This document shows, one piece after another, positions 16,196-25,640 of a stretch of 35,261 nucleotides of DNA. Where the stretch lies: contig JASEGV010000030.1 of the NCBI GenBank assembly GCA_030017895.1, positions 1-35,261 of the forward strand, in the 5' to 3' direction. The position numbers and the translations under genes are program-made. Below the pieces are notes generated by a model that was given only the letters and a program-made list of their open reading frames with translations, ran no database searches and had not been told where the DNA came from. Source of the stretch: Bacteroidota bacterium. Lineage in GTDB: Bacteria; Bacteroidota; Ignavibacteria; UBA10030; BY39. Within the stretch, counting starts at the first letter, position 1. Each line of letters starts with the position of its first letter.

Positions 16196-16955
16196 CATTC
16201 ATCTCGTAAATCAACCTTGCACCCTCAAGCACTAACCAAGGTTCGCAGTGAATTTTAAAAGTGCTTTTTTGGCAAATGAATTTTGAGTAGCCGCCTGTCG
16301 CAAGGATATGGGCTTTTTTGCCCAATTTGTTTTCGATGCGTTTAATCATTCCCTCCATTGCATCTAATGCGCCGTACATAATGCCCGATTGCATACTTTC
16401 GACTGTGTTTTTGCCGATTACATTTTCGGGGAAGTGGAGTTCGATTTTAGGTAAACGTGCAGCACGCCTGTGCAATTCGCCGCCGGCTGTTTCTATTCCG
16501 GGCGATATCACACCTCCAAGATAATCGCCACGTGGCGAGATAACATCGAACGTGGTGGCTGTTCCAAAATCTACAACAATAGCCGGACCCCCATATTTTT
16601 TATAAGCAGCAACAGCGTTGCATAAACGGTCGGCACCCACAGCCGTCGGGTCATCGTATTTTATTTTTATCCCAAGTCTTAATGCAGCCGATACGATTAC
16701 CGGTTTTACTTGAAAATACTTTTCAGCCATACGTTTAAAAATATCAGTTAAATTTGGAACAACTGATGAAATTATTACTCCCCCCATATTGATTAAAGGT
16801 AAATTAATTTGCTCGCATAATAATTTCACGATTAAAAAACATTCGTCTTCGGTTCTTGTAATTGTGCTCGAGAGCCGCCAGTGTGATATTAATTTTTCTT
16901 TATTAAATACTCCAACTACGGTATGAGTATTTCCGATATCAATAGATAGTAACAT
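16176..16955 (-). CDS. coaX: Type III pantothenate kinase
   Basis: The first enzyme of coenzyme A synthesis: it phosphorylates pantothenate, with an ASKHA-fold active site. The 259-residue protein begins MLLSIDIGNTHTVVGVF (catalytic Asp-6, phosphate-loop GNT). It has AVGADRLCNAVAAYKKYG and VVDFGTATTFDVI in the middle, GGVISPGIETAGGELHRRAA at the substrate site, and ILATGGYSKFI near the end. Length is normal for the type III family. It lies nine bases after birA on the same strand, a frequent cofactor-gene pair. Its stop codon lies inside the 3' end of the convergent hybrid kinase gene. Confidence 0.93.
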   Translation of the reverse strand: MLLSIDIGNTHTVVGVFNKEKLISHWRLSSTITRTEDECFLIVKLLCEQINLPLINMGGVIISSVVPNLTDIFKRMAEKYFQVKPVIVSAALRLGIKIKYDDPTAVGADRLCNAVAAYKKYGGPAIVVDFGTATTFDVISPRGDYLGGVISPGIETAGGELHRRAARLPKIELHFPENVIGKNTVESMQSGIMYGALDAMEGMIKRIENKLGKKAHILATGGYSKFICQKSTFKIHCEPWLVLEGARLIYEMNVNQVPS

Positions 16956-16964
16956 AGCATATTC

Positions 16965-17744
16965 TCACAATTGTTTGTTGATGGTTACATCGCCGGAAAA
17001 TAATTTTATCTCGTTAGCCCCCGTTTCAAGAATTAAACTGCCGTCTGAGTCAATCCGGAGAGCTTTTCCGTGTATTTGTTTTTCAAAATAAGAAACTGAT
17101 ATTTCTTTTCCAAACATCTTGCATCTATTTCTCCATTCTGTCAAATATTCTTGATAATCTCTACGTATGAGTCGGAAATACATATCTTCAAACCATTTTA
17201 GTATTTCAACTAACAAAATTACTCTGTCGATTGTTTTTCCGAACTCATTCTTTAAGGAGGTAGCATTTAAATTTATTTCATCAGGAAATAATTCTTGATT
17301 AACATTCAAGCCGATACCGACGATGATACGTTTCATTTTATGAGTGGAAGTTGATTCAATCAGAATTCCGCAAGTTTTTTTTCCGTTTATCAAAATATCG
17401 TTGGGCCACTTACACTCAGCTTCTAAATTTGTAACAGCTTCAATTGCTTTTGCAACAGCGGAGGCAGTCAGCAGCGGCAGTAACCCGATTTTATTCAGCT
17501 CTGATTCAGGTTTTAAAATAATTGAAAAAGTAAGATTTTTTTCTTTCTCGCTTTCCCATTTACGGTTGAATCTACCACGACCACCGGTCTGCTCTTCAGC
17601 AATTATCACCATTCCGTTTATTGAATCAGTTTCAGGAAGTGTTTTTGCATAAGTATTGCTTGAGTTGATAGTCTCGAATGAAATAATATTTCTACCAACT
17701 ACTTTGGTTGTTAAATTATTTAATATTTTATCTTTGTCGATCAT
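16965..17744 (-). CDS. birA: Biotin-[acetyl-CoA-carboxylase] ligase, catalytic type without HTH
   Basis: Attaches biotin to the carrier lysine of biotin-dependent carboxylases through biotinyl-5'-AMP. The 259-residue protein has the biotin/AMP loop GGRGRFNRKW at 54-63, CKWPNDILINGKKTCGILIE at about 113-132, and IVGIGLNVNQ. A small SH3-like C-terminal domain follows. There is no N-terminal helix-turn-helix, so it is a ligase and not a repressor of biotin genes. It is upstream of coaX on the same strand with a nine-base gap, so both are likely one transcript. Confidence 0.92.
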   Translation of the reverse strand: MIDKDKILNNLTTKVVGRNIISFETINSSNTYAKTLPETDSINGMVIIAEEQTGGRGRFNRKWESEKEKNLTFSIILKPESELNKIGLLPLLTASAVAKAIEAVTNLEAECKWPNDILINGKKTCGILIESTSTHKMKRIIVGIGLNVNQELFPDEINLNATSLKNEFGKTIDRVILLVEILKWFEDMYFRLIRRDYQEYLTEWRNRCKMFGKEISVSYFEKQIHGKALRIDSDGSLILETGANEIKLFSGDVTINKQL

Positions 17745-17867
17745 AAATCAGATTGATTATACCAAAATAGGATTTGAAAAACAACGATAATTATTTTAAG
17801 CATCAAAACAATTTTTCATACATATCTGCCATTTTACGTTTCGCTATTCAGGTTTCGACACCACGTA

Positions 17868-17880
17868 TGACAGTATGTCA
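17868..17880. promoter_or_regulatory. Candidate activator-binding palindrome upstream of hsp20
   Basis: TGACAgtaTGTCA is a perfect five-base inverted repeat with a three-base centre. It sits about 110-120 bases upstream of the sigma-54-like promoter, the usual distance for an enhancer-binding protein. A second, looser pair AATGC/GCATT lies about 50 bases further on. A role as an upstream activator site is inferred from position only. Confidence 0.35.
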
Positions 17881-17980
17881 GTTAGATAATTTTATATGTT
17901 GATTGAATGAAAATGCACAACATACTATAACGCATTGAAAAATAGTAAGTTAAAACAATTATAGTGTAATTACTGGATAC

Positions 17981-17995
17981 TGGCACGATGCTTGA
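17981..17995 (+). promoter_or_regulatory. Sigma-54-type promoter ahead of hsp20
   Basis: TGGCACGATGCTTGA matches the sigma-54 (RpoN) pattern TGGCAC-R-N4-TTGC at every consensus base through TTG, with correct spacing. The only mismatch is A for the final C of the -12 element. It would start transcription near 18005, giving a leader of about 45 bases before the hsp20 ATG. Sigma-54 control of small heat-shock genes is known for enterobacterial ibpB, which makes the match plausible. The rest of the 307-base gap 17745-18051 shows no open frame. Confidence 0.55.
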
Positions 17996-18051
17996 GTGTA
18001 ATAATGTCAGAAATATAAATAACCAAAACAAATAACTATAGGAATATAAAA

Positions 18052-18480
18052 ATGACACTAATAAAATTTTCACCATTCAGAGAAATTGAAACTCTCGAAA
18101 ATCAAATCCAAAAAATATTTAATGACTTTCCACTTACACGCAGAATGAGTGGTTCTTTCATCCCCTCTATCGATTTACGCGAAGACGAAAAGAATCTGTA
18201 CCTTACTGCTGAATTACCGGGCATCGAAAAAGAAGAAGTAAAAATTTCTCTTCATAATGATGTGCTTACAATTAGCGGTGAGCGGAAACGTGAAGAGAAA
18301 AAGGAAAAAGAAAATTTCTACAATCTCGAAATGTGCTACGGAACGTTCAACCGTTCGGTAACCCTCCCTGTCGAAGTGGATAACGAAAAAATTGAAGCGA
18401 ATTTCAAAAATGGTATCTTGAAAATTCAAATGCCTAAATCGAATCCGAAAGATATTTCGAAGACGATAGAGATTAAGTAA
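18052..18480 (+). CDS. Small heat shock protein, Hsp20/alpha-crystallin family
   Basis: An ATP-independent holdase chaperone of 142 residues. The alpha-crystallin domain spans about 38-130: PSIDLREDEKNLYLTAELPG, VKISLHNDVLTISGERK and the FNRSVTLPVEV strand region. The GILKIQMPK end strand follows, and the tail ends TIEIK. The N-terminal arm is short. A sigma-54-like promoter lies upstream and a strong terminator 28 bases downstream, so the gene is probably a single-gene transcript separate from dnaK. The context with dnaK and clpB fits a disaggregation role: Hsp20 keeps aggregates accessible to DnaK and ClpB. Confidence 0.93.
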   Translation: MTLIKFSPFREIETLENQIQKIFNDFPLTRRMSGSFIPSIDLREDEKNLYLTAELPGIEKEEVKISLHNDVLTISGERKREEKKEKENFYNLEMCYGTFNRSVTLPVEVDNEKIEANFKNGILKIQMPKSNPKDISKTIEIK

Positions 18481-18507
18481 CAATTTGAAAAAAAGATAGA
18501 ACGAACT

Positions 18508-18547
18508 GAGTAAGGATCGTAGTTTTACGCATCCTTACTCTTTTCTT
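18508..18547 (+). terminator. Rho-independent terminator after hsp20
   Basis: GAGTAAGGAT pairs perfectly with ATCCTTACTC, and inside it CGTA pairs with TACG around a GTTT loop. The stem is followed directly by TTTTCTT. This is the clearest plus-strand terminator in the window and separates hsp20 from dnaK. Confidence 0.88.
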
Positions 18548-18562
18548 AATTTAAAAAATAAA

Positions 18563-18584
18563 TCCGCCAAAGGCGGAAAAGGAG
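18563..18584 (+). promoter_or_regulatory. Leader hairpin next to the dnaK ribosome binding site
   Basis: TCCGCC-AAA-GGCGGA forms a six-base GC-rich hairpin that ends right where the Shine-Dalgarno AAAAGGAG starts, seven bases ahead of the dnaK ATG. It could affect dnaK translation or mRNA stability. It has no U-run, so it is not a classical terminator. Small CCGCC/GGCGG palindromes also occur elsewhere in the window (32292). Confidence 0.45.
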
Positions 18585-18591
18585 AAACAAA

Positions 18592-20526
18592 ATGGCTGGT
18601 AAAATAATTGGAATTGATTTAGGAACTACTAACTCGGTTGTTGCCGTAATGGAAGGTAACGACCCGGTTGTAATTGCGAATCCGGAAGGTTCGCGTACAA
18701 CTCCGTCGGTTGTGGCATTTACAAAATCCGGTGAACGGCTTGTTGGTCAAGCGGCAAAGCGGCAAGCAGTAACAAACTCGCAAAACACGGTGTTTTCTAT
18801 CAAACGGTTTATGGGACGGTTCCATAACGAAGTAAATGAGGAAATGAAACTTGTTCCATATAAAGTAATACAAGGAGATAACAATACCGCACGCATCCAG
18901 ATAGACGATCGTGTATATTCGCCGCCAGAAATAAGCGCTATGGTTCTGCAAAAAATGAAACAGACTGCCGAAGATTATTTAGGACAAAAAATTACAGAGG
19001 CAGTTATTACGGTACCTGCGTATTTCAACGATGCACAGCGTCAGGCAACAAAAGAAGCTGGAGAAATTGCCGGACTGACTGTCCGACGCATTATCAACGA
19101 GCCAACGGCTGCTGCTTTAGCTTATGGACTTGATAAGAAAGCAAAAGATATGAAAATCGCAGTATTCGATTTGGGCGGAGGAACTTTCGATATTTCGATT
19201 CTTGAACTTGGTGATGGTGTGTTTGAAGTTAAATCGACAAACGGCGATACTCACCTCGGCGGAGATAACTTTGATCATCGCATCGTAGATTATCTTGCAG
19301 ACGAATTCAAGAAAAATGAAAGTGTCGATTTACGCAAAGACCCGATGGCTTTGCAGCGTTTACGTGAAGCAGCCGAAAAAGCAAAAATCGAATTATCACA
19401 ATTAATGCAAACCGACGTTAATCTGCCGTTCATCACCGCAACTGCCGATGGTCCCAAACACTTAAATATCAATATCACGAGAGCTAAATTTGAAACACTC
19501 GTCTCTGACCTTGTAGATAGATGCTTTCATCCTGTCGAAAGTGCTTTAAAGGATTCAGGATTATTGCCGAATCAAATCGACGAGATTATTTTGGTAGGCG
19601 GGATGACTCGTATGCCACGTATTCAACAACTTGTAAAAGATATTTTCGGTAAGGAGGGACATAAAGGAGTTAACCCGGATGAAGTCGTTGCTGTAGGAGC
19701 GGCTATCCAAGGCGGAGTTTTAAGTGGTGATGTTACCGACGTCCTTCTGCTCGATGTTACTCCACTGGCATTGGGAATTGAAACACTCGGAAATGTGATG
19801 ACCGTTTTGATTCCATCTAACACCACAATCCCGACTAAGCGGAGCGAAATATTCTCGACTGCAGCCGATAGTCAAACATCCGTTGAGATTCATGTTCTGC
19901 AGGGTGAGCGTCCGATGGCAATTGATAACCGGACTTTAGGCAAGTTCCATCTCGATGGTATTCCACCGGCGCCACGCGGTGTTCCACAAGTCGAAGTTAT
20001 ATTTGATATAGATGCTAATGGAATGTTACACGTTGCCGCAAAAGATAAAGCAACAAGTAAAGAGCAAAGTATTAGAATTACTTCTTCGAGCGGACTGACA
20101 AAAGAAGAAATCGAGAAAATGAAAACTGATGCCCAGTCGCACGCTGCTGAAGATAAAAAACGAAAAGAAGAAATTGAAACAAAGAACCAAGCCGACAATC
20201 TTGTTTTCCAAACACGCAAGCAGATTACAGATTTGGGAGATAAAATTCCTGCTGATGTTAAATCCAAATTAGAATCGGCTACCGATGCACTCGATGCAGC
20301 AGTTAAAGCCGGCGTTCATGCTGATATTAAATCGAAAATGGAAACTTTGAACAATGTTTGGAACGAAGCTTCATCAAAGATGTATGAAAATGTAAAATCG
20401 CAGCCGGGTGCTGAAGGCTTCCAAGGCGGCCAGCAACAAGCTCAACCCGAAACCGAAGAGAAAAAAGAAAAAAGCAAGGCAGTTGAAGATGCCGATTTCG
20501 AAGTGGTTGAAGATAAGGATAAGTAG
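18592..20526 (+). CDS. dnaK: Molecular chaperone DnaK (Hsp70)
   Basis: A 644-residue ATP-dependent chaperone. The nucleotide-binding domain starts [19 protein letters not shown]. It has [33 protein letters not shown], the [16 protein letters not shown] phosphate loop, and [13 protein letters not shown]. The linker [16 protein letters not shown] leads to the substrate-binding domain, and a helical lid begins at about 515. The C-terminal tail is Gln/Glu/Lys-rich and ends EVVEDKDK, close to the usual EEVD-like bacterial end. A good Shine-Dalgarno (AAGGAG) precedes the ATG. GrpE and DnaJ are not next to it, so they are probably encoded elsewhere; clpB follows. Confidence 0.97.
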   Translation: MAGKIIGIDLGTTNSVVAVMEGNDPVVIANPEGSRTTPSVVAFTKSGERLVGQAAKRQAVTNSQNTVFSIKRFMGRFHNEVNEEMKLVPYKVIQGDNNTARIQIDDRVYSPPEISAMVLQKMKQTAEDYLGQKITEAVITVPAYFNDAQRQATKEAGEIAGLTVRRIINEPTAAALAYGLDKKAKDMKIAVFDLGGGTFDISILELGDGVFEVKSTNGDTHLGGDNFDHRIVDYLADEFKKNESVDLRKDPMALQRLREAAEKAKIELSQLMQTDVNLPFITATADGPKHLNINITRAKFETLVSDLVDRCFHPVESALKDSGLLPNQIDEIILVGGMTRMPRIQQLVKDIFGKEGHKGVNPDEVVAVGAAIQGGVLSGDVTDVLLLDVTPLALGIETLGNVMTVLIPSNTTIPTKRSEIFSTAADSQTSVEIHVLQGERPMAIDNRTLGKFHLDGIPPAPRGVPQVEVIFDIDANGMLHVAAKDKATSKEQSIRITSSSGLTKEEIEKMKTDAQSHAAEDKKRKEEIETKNQADNLVFQTRKQITDLGDKIPADVKSKLESATDALDAAVKAGVHADIKSKMETLNNVWNEASSKMYENVKSQPGAEGFQGGQQQAQPETEEKKEKSKAVEDADFEVVEDKDK

Positions 20527-20527
20527 T

Positions 20528-20677
20528 TTGATTAGATGGAAAGGCGGAAGTTCGATTGCTTCGATTACCGCCTTTCACGATTTCCAGTCCAATGACAAAC
20601 AAGAAGTTATCGAGATCCTAATAGAAAAAAAGCCGGAAAGAATTAGGAAGAACAAAAAAGCGGGAAAATTTGAATAA
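20528..20677 (+). CDS. Possible short reading frame between dnaK and clpB
   Basis: A 49-codon frame starting with TTG directly after the dnaK stop and ending two bases before the clpB ATG. Its second half is rich in charged residues (EILIEKKPERIRKNKKAGKF). It matches nothing I recognise and has no ribosome binding site. The same stretch contains an AAAGGCGG/CCGCCTTT inverted repeat (about 20540-20574) without a U-run. It may be non-coding. Confidence 0.15.
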   Translation: MIRWKGGSSIASITAFHDFQSNDKQEVIEILIEKKPERIRKNKKAGKFE

Positions 20678-20679
20678 TT

Positions 20680-23319
20680 ATGCAATTCCAAAAATTCACA
20701 ATAAAATCGCAGGAAGCTGTTCAAACTGCACAGGAGATTGCTTCAAGTTACAGCAATCAAGCCATTGAGCCCGAACACTTATTAGCGGTGCTCGTTCAAG
20801 ATTCGGAAGGCGTTGTTGTTTCTGTTCTTCATAAAATTGGTACTAACTTAAACTACATCAAAATAAAAATTAATGAAGCGATTGAGAAACTTCCAAAAAT
20901 TACAGGAGCTGGAGCCGGCAACCAATATATAAGTTCAACTCTTACACAACTTTTTGATTTTGCTCTAAAAGAAGCTCAGCAATTAAAAGACGACTATGTA
21001 AGTACGGAACATTTACTTTTAGGAATTTTGGAATCGAAGCAATCAACCGCAGCTAAGATTTTACAAAGTCAAGGTGTTACAAAAGAAGAAATTTACAAAG
21101 CGCTAAAAGATATACGCGGAACACAGCGTGTAACCGACCAAACTCCTGAAGAAAAATACCAGCCATTGCAACGCTTTGGTCGCGATTTAAACGAGCTTGC
21201 ACAAAAAGGAAAACTCGATCCTGTGATTGGAAGGGACGAAGAAATCCGACGTGTGCTGCAAGTGCTATCGCGGCGAACCAAAAATAATCCTGTTTTAATT
21301 GGTGAGCCCGGTGTAGGAAAAACCGCAATCGCTGAAGGAATTGCAACACGCATTGTGCAAGGCGATGTTCCCGAAAGTTTAAAGTCAAAAAGAATTGTGG
21401 CGTTGGACTTAGGGGCGCTTGTAGCGGGAACAAGTTTCCGCGGTCAGTTTGAAGAACGCCTGAAAGCTGTTTTAAAAGAAGTAACTGATTCGGACGGCGA
21501 AATTATATTATTTATCGATGAACTTCATACGCTTGTAGGTGCGGGGGCGGCGCAGGGCGCTGTTGATGCGGCTAATATGTTGAAGCCGGCATTAGCAAAA
21601 GGCGATTTGCACGCAATTGGCGCTACAACTATAGATGAGTATCGCAAGCATATCGAGAAAGATGCGGCTCTTGAACGGCGCTTCCAGCCTGTGCTGATCG
21701 ATGAACCGAACATCGAAGAAACAATTTCGATTTTGCGCGGACTCAAAGAGCGGTATGAAGTTCATCACGGCGTCCGGATTACTGACGGTGCCTTGATAAG
21801 TGCTGCTGAGTTGAGCCACCGGTATATCAGCGACCGCTTTTTACCCGACAAAGCAATTGATTTGATTGATGAGGCAGCTTCAAAACTTCGTATCGAAATA
21901 GATTCGTTGCCGGAAGAACTCGATGAGGTAGAACGTAAAATTAAACTATTGGAAATCGAACGCGAAGCCATTAAACGGGAGTTGATTGATTATTCTAATG
22001 AGCTGAAAAAAGGAAGCATCGAAGAAAGACTCAATCAGGTAGGAAAAGAAATTTCTGAAATAAACGCGAAGAGTTTAGAATTAAAAGCCCATTGGCAGAA
22101 CGAAAAAGACCTGATTCATTCGATTCGAAAGATGAAGGAAGATATAAAAAATGCCAAGCAGGAAATCGAGATACGTGAACGCGATGGCGACTTAGCACGA
22201 GTTGCCGAGTTAAAATACGGTGTGATAAATTCGATTGAAAAAGATTTGAAAGCTACTTCGGGAAAATTACAGGAAATTCAAAAAGGGAGAAAAATGCTTC
22301 GCGAAGAAGTTGATTCGGAAGATATTGCACAGGTAGTAGCGAAGTGGACAGGAATACCTGTTACTCGCATGGTTGAAGGCGAGCGAAAAAAGTTATTGCA
22401 TTTAGAAGATCGTTTGCACCAAAGAGTTGTCGGACAGCAAGAAGCGGTGCGAGCAGTGAGTGAAGCAATCCGAAGGAGTAGGGCAGGTTTGCAGGACGAG
22501 AAGAAGCCCATCGGTTCGTTCATTTTTTTAGGAACAACAGGTGTTGGAAAAACAGAACTTGCACGCGCATTGGCAGAAGTTCTTTTCAACGACGAAAACG
22601 CACTTATCCGGATAGATATGAGTGAATATATGGAAAAATTTTCTGTATCCCGTTTAATCGGTGCACCGCCGGGATATGTCGGTTACGAGGAAGGTGGTCA
22701 GCTCACTGAGGCAGTTCGCCGCAAACCTTACTCAGTTGTTCTACTCGATGAAATTGAAAAAGCACATCCAGAAGTTTTCGATGTATTGCTGCAACTGCTT
22801 GATGACGGACGGCTTACTGACAGCAAAGGGAAGACAGTTAATTTCAAGAATACGATTATAATAATGACTTCAAATATCGGAACGCCGTTGATTCAAGATA
22901 ATATGCACTTATTAAATAGCGAAAAGCGCGACGAGATATTCAGTGAGTTGAAAGCCCGATTATTTGATTTGTTGCGGCAAACAATACGACCTGAATTTAT
23001 GAACCGTATCGATGATATTATACTTTTTAAACCACTTTCGATTGAAGACATCCGGAGTATTGTCGATATACAACTAAAGCGGCTCGAAGCGATGATGCAA
23101 AAAAATGGAATTAAACTGATTATCGGAAATGAAGCAAAAGATTGGCTCGCAAAGTTGGGTTATGAACCAAGTTATGGTGCACGACCATTAAAACGGACAA
23201 TTCAGAAATATATCGTCAACCATCTTTCCGAAAAAATTTTATCCAACGATGTTGTTGCCGGCGATACAGTTGAAGTTCGGTTGGATAAACGCGGATTGAT
23301 TGAGTTTGTGAAATTGTGA
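20680..23319 (+). CDS. clpB: ATP-dependent disaggregase ClpB
   Basis: A hexameric AAA+ machine that pulls proteins out of aggregates together with DnaK. The 879-residue protein has the Clp N domain (about 1-148) and NBD1 with Walker A GEPGVGKT at 208-215 and Walker [12 protein letters not shown] coiled-coil M-domain spans about 400-530. NBD2 has Walker A GTTGVGKT at about 618-625, Walker [12 protein letters not shown] and the pore loop [13 protein letters not shown]. The NBD1 pore loop [13 protein letters not shown] is also seen. The M-domain marks it as ClpB and not ClpA or ClpC. It follows dnaK by 153 bases and ends 12 bases from the convergent ettA stop. Confidence 0.97.
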   Translation: MQFQKFTIKSQEAVQTAQEIASSYSNQAIEPEHLLAVLVQDSEGVVVSVLHKIGTNLNYIKIKINEAIEKLPKITGAGAGNQYISSTLTQLFDFALKEAQQLKDDYVSTEHLLLGILESKQSTAAKILQSQGVTKEEIYKALKDIRGTQRVTDQTPEEKYQPLQRFGRDLNELAQKGKLDPVIGRDEEIRRVLQVLSRRTKNNPVLIGEPGVGKTAIAEGIATRIVQGDVPESLKSKRIVALDLGALVAGTSFRGQFEERLKAVLKEVTDSDGEIILFIDELHTLVGAGAAQGAVDAANMLKPALAKGDLHAIGATTIDEYRKHIEKDAALERRFQPVLIDEPNIEETISILRGLKERYEVHHGVRITDGALISAAELSHRYISDRFLPDKAIDLIDEAASKLRIEIDSLPEELDEVERKIKLLEIEREAIKRELIDYSNELKKGSIEERLNQVGKEISEINAKSLELKAHWQNEKDLIHSIRKMKEDIKNAKQEIEIRERDGDLARVAELKYGVINSIEKDLKATSGKLQEIQKGRKMLREEVDSEDIAQVVAKWTGIPVTRMVEGERKKLLHLEDRLHQRVVGQQEAVRAVSEAIRRSRAGLQDEKKPIGSFIFLGTTGVGKTELARALAEVLFNDENALIRIDMSEYMEKFSVSRLIGAPPGYVGYEEGGQLTEAVRRKPYSVVLLDEIEKAHPEVFDVLLQLLDDGRLTDSKGKTVNFKNTIIIMTSNIGTPLIQDNMHLLNSEKRDEIFSELKARLFDLLRQTIRPEFMNRIDDIILFKPLSIEDIRSIVDIQLKRLEAMMQKNGIKLIIGNEAKDWLAKLGYEPSYGARPLKRTIQKYIVNHLSEKILSNDVVAGDTVEVRLDKRGLIEFVKL

Positions 23320-23331
23320 GATTGAAAAGAA

Positions 23332-25005
23332 TCAACCTCGGAACATTTTTTTATACTTAATCCGGTGAGGCCTGTCGGTTTCGATTCCTAAAATTTTCTT
23401 TCTGTGTTCTTCATACTCAGTGTAGTTACCGTCAAACCAGATAGCATTGCTATCCCCCTCGAAGGCGAGTATGTGTGTTGCTACTCGGTCGAGGAACCAA
23501 CGGTCGTGAGAAATAATTACTGCACAACCGGCGAAGTTCAATAGCGCCTCTTCAAGTGCCCGAAGTGTGTTCACATCGAGATCGTTAGTTGGTTCGTCGA
23601 GTAATAAAACGTTTGCACCCGCACGTAAAACTTTTGCAAGATGCACACGGTTTCTCTCGCCGCCTGAAAGTGCGCCTGTCGGTTTTTGCTGATCTGTTCC
23701 GCTGAAGTTGAATCGTGCAACATACGCGCGAGAGTTCACTTCGCGGTTACCTAACATTATCAAGTCTTCGCCGCCGGAAATTTCCTGCCAAATTGTTTTT
23801 TGTGGATCGAGCGGACGATTTTGATCGACAAACGCAAGTTTAACTGTATCACCAAGTATGATTGTGCCGGCATCAGGTTTTTCCGGTCCGGTAATCATAC
23901 GAAATAGCGTAGTTTTACCTGCACCGTTCGGGCCGATAATACCGATAATGCCACCTGCGGGCAAACTGAAGTTCAGGTCATCATAAAGAATAATATCGCC
24001 GTACGCTTTGACGACATTTTCAGCACGAATGACGATGTCCCCCAATCGTGGTCCCGGCGGAATATAAATTTCAATATCCTCATTCCGGTTTGTGTTATTT
24101 TCAGCAAACATTTTTTCGTAAGCTGCAATCCGTGCTTTGCTTTTTGCGTGGCGACCTTTGGGATTTAATCGTATCCAATCCAATTCCCGTTGCAATACTT
24201 TTTGTCTTTTAGATTCTTGTTTTTCTTCAACAGCTAACCGTGCCTTCTTTTGTTCAAGCCACGATGTGTAATTTCCTTGGAATGGAATCCCTTCGCCGCG
24301 GTCAAGTTCAAGAATCCATCCGGCAACATTATCAAGAAAATAACGATCGTGTGTAACGGCTATAACAGTTCCTTTATACTGCGAGAGATGCTGCTCAAGC
24401 CATCCAACCGATTCTGCGTCAAGGTGATTTGTAGGTTCGTCAAGCAACAAGACATCAGGTTCTTGAAGCAGGAGACGGCATAATGCAACACGTCGCCGCT
24501 CGCCCCCTGAAATAACAGAAACTAAAGTTTCACCCGGCGGGCATCGCAGTGCATCCATCGCTTGCTCAAGTTTGCTGTCGATGTCCCAAGCGCCGATATG
24601 ATCGATTTTTTCCTGAAGCATCGCTTGTTTTTCAAGTAACGCATCGAAATCAACATCCGGTTCTGAAAACTTTGCATTGACAGATTCGAATTCCTTCAAT
24701 AACTTGACTGACTCCTGTGCTCCTTCTTCAACAATTTCTTTCACGGTTTTATTGGGGTCCAACTCTGGTTCCTGTGAAAGGTAACCGAATGTTATTCCTT
24801 TTTGAGCAGTAATTTCTCCAAGATAATCTTTATCAACACCGGCGACGATTCGAAGAAGCGTACTTTTACCGGAACCGTTCAAGCCTAACACACCGATCTT
24901 CGCACCATAAAAGAAGGATAGATATATATCCTTCAACACTTGCTTGTTCGGTTTGTGAACCTTGCCAACACCGATCATCGAAAAAATTATTTTATTATCA
25001 GTCAT
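23332..25005 (-). CDS. ettA: Energy-dependent translational throttle protein EttA (ABC-F)
   Basis: A soluble ABC-F ATPase that binds the ribosomal E site and links translation to energy state. The 557-residue protein has two ATPase cassettes. Cassette 1 has Walker A GLNGSGKST at 41-49, signature ISGGERRRVALC and Walker B DVLLLDEPTNHLD with Glu-190. Cassette 2 has Walker A GPNGAGKTT at 358-366, ALSGGERNRVHLAK and NVLLLDEPTNDLD with Glu-471. The toothpick linker lies at about 245-300, followed by PPGPRLGD, the EttA hallmark. Length fits EttA rather than shorter Uup-like relatives. It is a single gene on the minus strand, convergent with clpB. Confidence 0.93.
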   Translation of the reverse strand: MTDNKIIFSMIGVGKVHKPNKQVLKDIYLSFFYGAKIGVLGLNGSGKSTLLRIVAGVDKDYLGEITAQKGITFGYLSQEPELDPNKTVKEIVEEGAQESVKLLKEFESVNAKFSEPDVDFDALLEKQAMLQEKIDHIGAWDIDSKLEQAMDALRCPPGETLVSVISGGERRRVALCRLLLQEPDVLLLDEPTNHLDAESVGWLEQHLSQYKGTVIAVTHDRYFLDNVAGWILELDRGEGIPFQGNYTSWLEQKKARLAVEEKQESKRQKVLQRELDWIRLNPKGRHAKSKARIAAYEKMFAENNTNRNEDIEIYIPPGPRLGDIVIRAENVVKAYGDIILYDDLNFSLPAGGIIGIIGPNGAGKTTLFRMITGPEKPDAGTIILGDTVKLAFVDQNRPLDPQKTIWQEISGGEDLIMLGNREVNSRAYVARFNFSGTDQQKPTGALSGGERNRVHLAKVLRAGANVLLLDEPTNDLDVNTLRALEEALLNFAGCAVIISHDRWFLDRVATHILAFEGDSNAIWFDGNYTEYEEHRKKILGIETDRPHRIKYKKMFRG

Positions 25006-25034
25006 AGAAAATTTTAATATTGTAAATGGATTAA

Positions 25035-25063
25035 ATAAAAAAGGTCGAAAAAAATTTCGACCT
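25035..25063 (-). terminator. Terminator of the tRNA-Pro transcript
   Basis: On the minus strand AGGTCGAAA pairs with TTTCGACCT around a short T loop and is followed by a T6 run and ATTT. It lies about eight bases downstream of the tRNA 3' end and before ettA, so the tRNA is probably transcribed as its own unit. Confidence 0.85.
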
Positions 25064-25071
25064 AATTATTG

Positions 25072-25146
25072 TCGGGGTGAGAGGATTCGAACCTCCGACT
25101 TCTTGGTCCCAAACCAAGCGCTCTAACCGGGCTAAGCCACACCCCG
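25072..25146 (-). tRNA. tRNA-Pro (anticodon UGG)
   Basis: On the minus strand a full cloverleaf is visible. The acceptor stem is CGGGGTG/CACCCCG with discriminator A. The anticodon arm is CTTGG-TTTGGGA-CCAAG with TGG at 25109-25111. The T-arm loop is GGTTCGAATCC. CCA is not encoded. Reading UGG, it would decode all or most CCN proline codons. The first base pair C-G at the acceptor end is typical of bacterial tRNA-Pro. Confidence 0.95.
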
Positions 25147-25258
25147 TGAATGAAAAACTTTATTTTGCATTAAAAATATACAAAAATATCAGATAACTTG
25201 CAATTTGTTGAAAATACAATTAATTTTAGTCGAAATATTTCCCACATAATTATATAAT

Positions 25259-25630
25259 ATGAAACATACTACAATACTTTTTGTTGATGACGACCCCGAT
25301 ATTCGCCGGGCTGTATCCGATGGTTTAACTGAAAAAGGTTACAAAGTTATTACTGCCGATGGCGGTTTAACAGCCCTGAATTTACTTGAAACAATTATAC
25401 CAAATTTAATTATCACCGATCTAAGAATGGAACCGATGAACGGTTTCGATTTTTATCAAACGGTTAAAAACAATAAGAAATTTCAAGATATTCCTTGCTT
25501 CTTCCTGACAGCGATTAGCGACCCACTCGCCGAAAAATACAGCCATGATTTAGGAGTTGACTCGTATCTAATTAAACCGATTGACCTTGATGAGTTGGAC
25601 TTAGTAATCCGTACAAAATTAAAAATTTAG
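25259..25630 (+). CDS. Single-domain response regulator (REC only)
   Basis: A 123-residue CheY-like receiver without an output domain. The active site is intact: Asp-10/11/12 in FVDDDPDIRR, phospho-acceptor Asp-54 in LIITDLRMEPMNG, Thr-84 and Lys-106 in YLIKPIDLDEL. Such proteins act by protein contact or as phosphate relays. It lies ten bases upstream of a membrane protein with a kinase-like dimerisation segment, so the two probably work together. The output is not known. Confidence 0.88.
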   Translation: MKHTTILFVDDDPDIRRAVSDGLTEKGYKVITADGGLTALNLLETIIPNLIITDLRMEPMNGFDFYQTVKNNKKFQDIPCFFLTAISDPLAEKYSHDLGVDSYLIKPIDLDELDLVIRTKLKI

Positions 25631-25640
25631 AGAGAATGAA

